This document shows positions 63,106-64,000 of a stretch of 64,000 bases of DNA, piece by piece; position 1 is the first letter of the stretch, and every line of letters starts with the position of its first letter. The notes under the pieces were generated by a model. It had not been told where the DNA came from and did no database searches. It saw nothing but the letters and a program-made list of their open reading frames with translations. This stretch comes from Schaalia dentiphila ATCC 17982 (GTDB taxonomy: Bacteria; Actinomycetota; Actinomycetes; Actinomycetales; Actinomycetaceae): NCBI RefSeq assembly GCF_000154225.1, contig NZ_DS264586.1, forward strand, positions 1,766,527 to 1,830,526, in the 5' to 3' direction. The position numbers and the translations under genes are program-made.

Positions 63106-63148
63106 GTGTTCTCCTGACGGTAAACGGGGACTCCCCCGAAGGATACAA

Positions 63149-63179
63149 CGAAGGGGCCCGGCAATGCCGGACCCCTTCG
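63149..63179 (-). terminator. Hairpin between khpA and rimM
   Basis: A 14-bp stem with one G-U pair (63149-63162 with 63166-63179) and a 3-nt loop are followed on the minus strand by TTGTATCC. It lies 15 bp after khpA and probably separates rpsP-khpA from rimM-trmD, at least in part. Confidence 0.7.
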
Positions 63180-63194
63180 TGACGTGTGCGAGTC

Positions 63195-63434
63195 TTACTC
63201 GCGATCCGTGTCGACGACGTCAACGCGGACGGTGCCACGCGTGGACAACGCACCCATGACGGTGCGCAGCGCGCGAGCCGTCCGACCGCCGCGTCCGATG
63301 ACGCGACCCAGATCCTCGGGGTTCACGCGAACCTCAAGAAGCTGGCCACGTCGCATGGAACGAGGCGTCACCTCGACATCTTCGGGGTGATCAACGATGC
63401 CGCTGACCAGGTGCTCCAACGCGTCGGCGAGCAT
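63195..63434 (-). CDS. khpA: KH domain RNA-binding protein KhpA
   Basis: This 79-residue single KH domain protein has the GxxG loop in DLGRVIGRGGRTARALRTVM. KhpA-type proteins bind RNA and are linked to cell elongation in other Gram-positives. It is 2 bp downstream of rpsP and is its usual partner in actinobacteria. Confidence 0.93.
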   Translation of the reverse strand: MLADALEHLVSGIVDHPEDVEVTPRSMRRGQLLEVRVNPEDLGRVIGRGGRTARALRTVMGALSTRGTVRVDVVDTDRE

Positions 63435-63436
63435 GC

Positions 63437-63898
63437 TCAGGCATCCTCTCCGGCGGCCTCTTCGGAAGCCTGCTCGCCGGCCTCAGCCTCAGCAGCGGCT
63501 GCGGCGGCCTCTTCCTCGGCCTTCTTGGCGGAAGCAGCGGCCTTAGACTTCTCGGCAGCAGCCTCGGCGTCCTTGATGGCCTGCTCGGCCTGGGCGGCCT
63601 TGTCAGCCTCGGAGACGATGACGCGGGAAACAGCGTCGGCCTTGCCGTTGAACTTGGCGATATCACCGGTCAGGACCAGCAGCTTGCGGACCTGGTCGGA
63701 AGGCTGAGCGCCAACACCGAGCCAGTACTGGGCACGCTCAGAGTCGATGCGGATGATCGACGGGTTGGGCTGAGGATCGTAGTAACCGACCTCTTCGATG
63801 ACGCGGCCGTCACGCTTCTTGCGCGAATCGACAACGACAACACGGTACTGGGCAGCGTGGATCTTACCCACGCGCTTCAGGCGAATTCGAACTGCCAC
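63437..63898 (-). CDS. rpsP: 30S ribosomal protein S16
   Basis: S16 stabilises the 30S body. The 153-residue protein has [40 protein letters not shown] and [20 protein letters not shown]. The core ends near residue 95. The last ~55 residues are an Ala/Glu/Lys tail ([20 protein letters not shown]), as in other actinobacteria, where it extends the usual ~80-90 residue protein. Confidence 0.96.
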   Translation of the reverse strand: MAVRIRLKRVGKIHAAQYRVVVVDSRKKRDGRVIEEVGYYDPQPNPSIIRIDSERAQYWLGVGAQPSDQVRKLLVLTGDIAKFNGKADAVSRVIVSEADKAAQAEQAIKDAEAAAEKSKAAASAKKAEEEAAAAAAEAEAGEQASEEAAGEDA

Positions 63899-64000
63899 TT
63901 GAGTGGTCTCTCCATTTCAGATTGGTGTGGACCTTTGCGTCCCAAGGTGGGAAACACAGGGGTCGCATTGGGCCGGGACACGACGGCACGCAGTGAGAGG
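63899..64000 (-). other. Upstream region of rpsP
   Basis: The last 102 bp hold the rpsP leader, with GGAGAGACC near 63903-63911 as the likely ribosome site. No promoter can be assigned before the window ends. Confidence 0.4.

Overview
The window is a stretch of a high-GC Gram-positive (actinobacterial) chromosome. Several genes are characteristic of that phylum: polyphosphate glucokinase, DUF3052 next to a homodimeric-type aceE, DUF3145, DUF2469, a class A RNase P RNA, and the blocks rpsB-tsf-pyrH-frr-cdsA-rlmN-dxr-rip-ispG and rpsP-khpA-rimM-trmD-rplS-lepB-rnhB-yraN-comM-dprA-xerC. The overall look suggests a member of the Actinomycetaceae (Actinomyces/Schaalia-like). That family placement is inference; the 16S rRNA at 5424-6966 would settle it.

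Layout. 1-1496: a partial gene and a ThrE-type threonine/serine exporter. 1658-7224: a complete rRNA operon on the minus strand (promoter, leader, 16S, 23S, 5S, double terminator) with no spacer tRNA. 7277-13948: tyrS, argH, an O-antigen-ligase-like membrane protein, argG, argR with its operator, and a flavodoxin. 14051-17786: pheS-pheT. 17955-21899, plus strand: panB, map, ppgK and yaaA, with the RNase P RNA gene on the minus strand. 21979-29698: a GH29 fucosidase, a CdsZ-like protein and a Nif3-like protein, then lipB-lipA-acyl ligase overlapping end to end, then a type II NADH dehydrogenase with a DtxR-like operator.

29812-33080 is the only clearly foreign stretch. It is visibly AT-richer than its surroundings. 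It holds a broken small gene (two in-frame stops) followed at once by an 891-residue NB-ARC/STAND NTPase with a TPR C-terminus, and it lies between two nearly identical 28-bp terminator hairpins beside a tRNA-Val gene. It is the best candidate in the window for a defence or signalling system.

33129-40650: tRNA-Val, DUF3052, aceE, a flavin reductase-like protein, aspA, a carrier-protein relic coupled to DUF3145, and def. 40652-53637: proS, two small hypothetical proteins, then the isoprenoid/translation block (ispG, rip, dxr, two DivIVA-like genes, rlmN, cdsA, frr, pyrH, tsf, rpsB), mostly joined by 1-4 bp overlaps. 54045-63898: a degenerate M23 protein, then xerC-dprA-comM-yraN (DNA uptake and recombination), DUF2469, rnhB, lepB, rplS, a trmD-GNAT fusion, rimM, khpA and rpsP.

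Recurring themes are translational coupling by ATGA/GTGA/TTGA overlaps; several genes whose -10 box lies 6-7 nt before the start codon (probable leaderless mRNAs: argR, yaaA, lipB, proS, the flavin reductase and the island gene); and proteins that keep a family fold but have lost its key residues (CdsZ without cysteines, ACP without serine, M23 without metal ligands).
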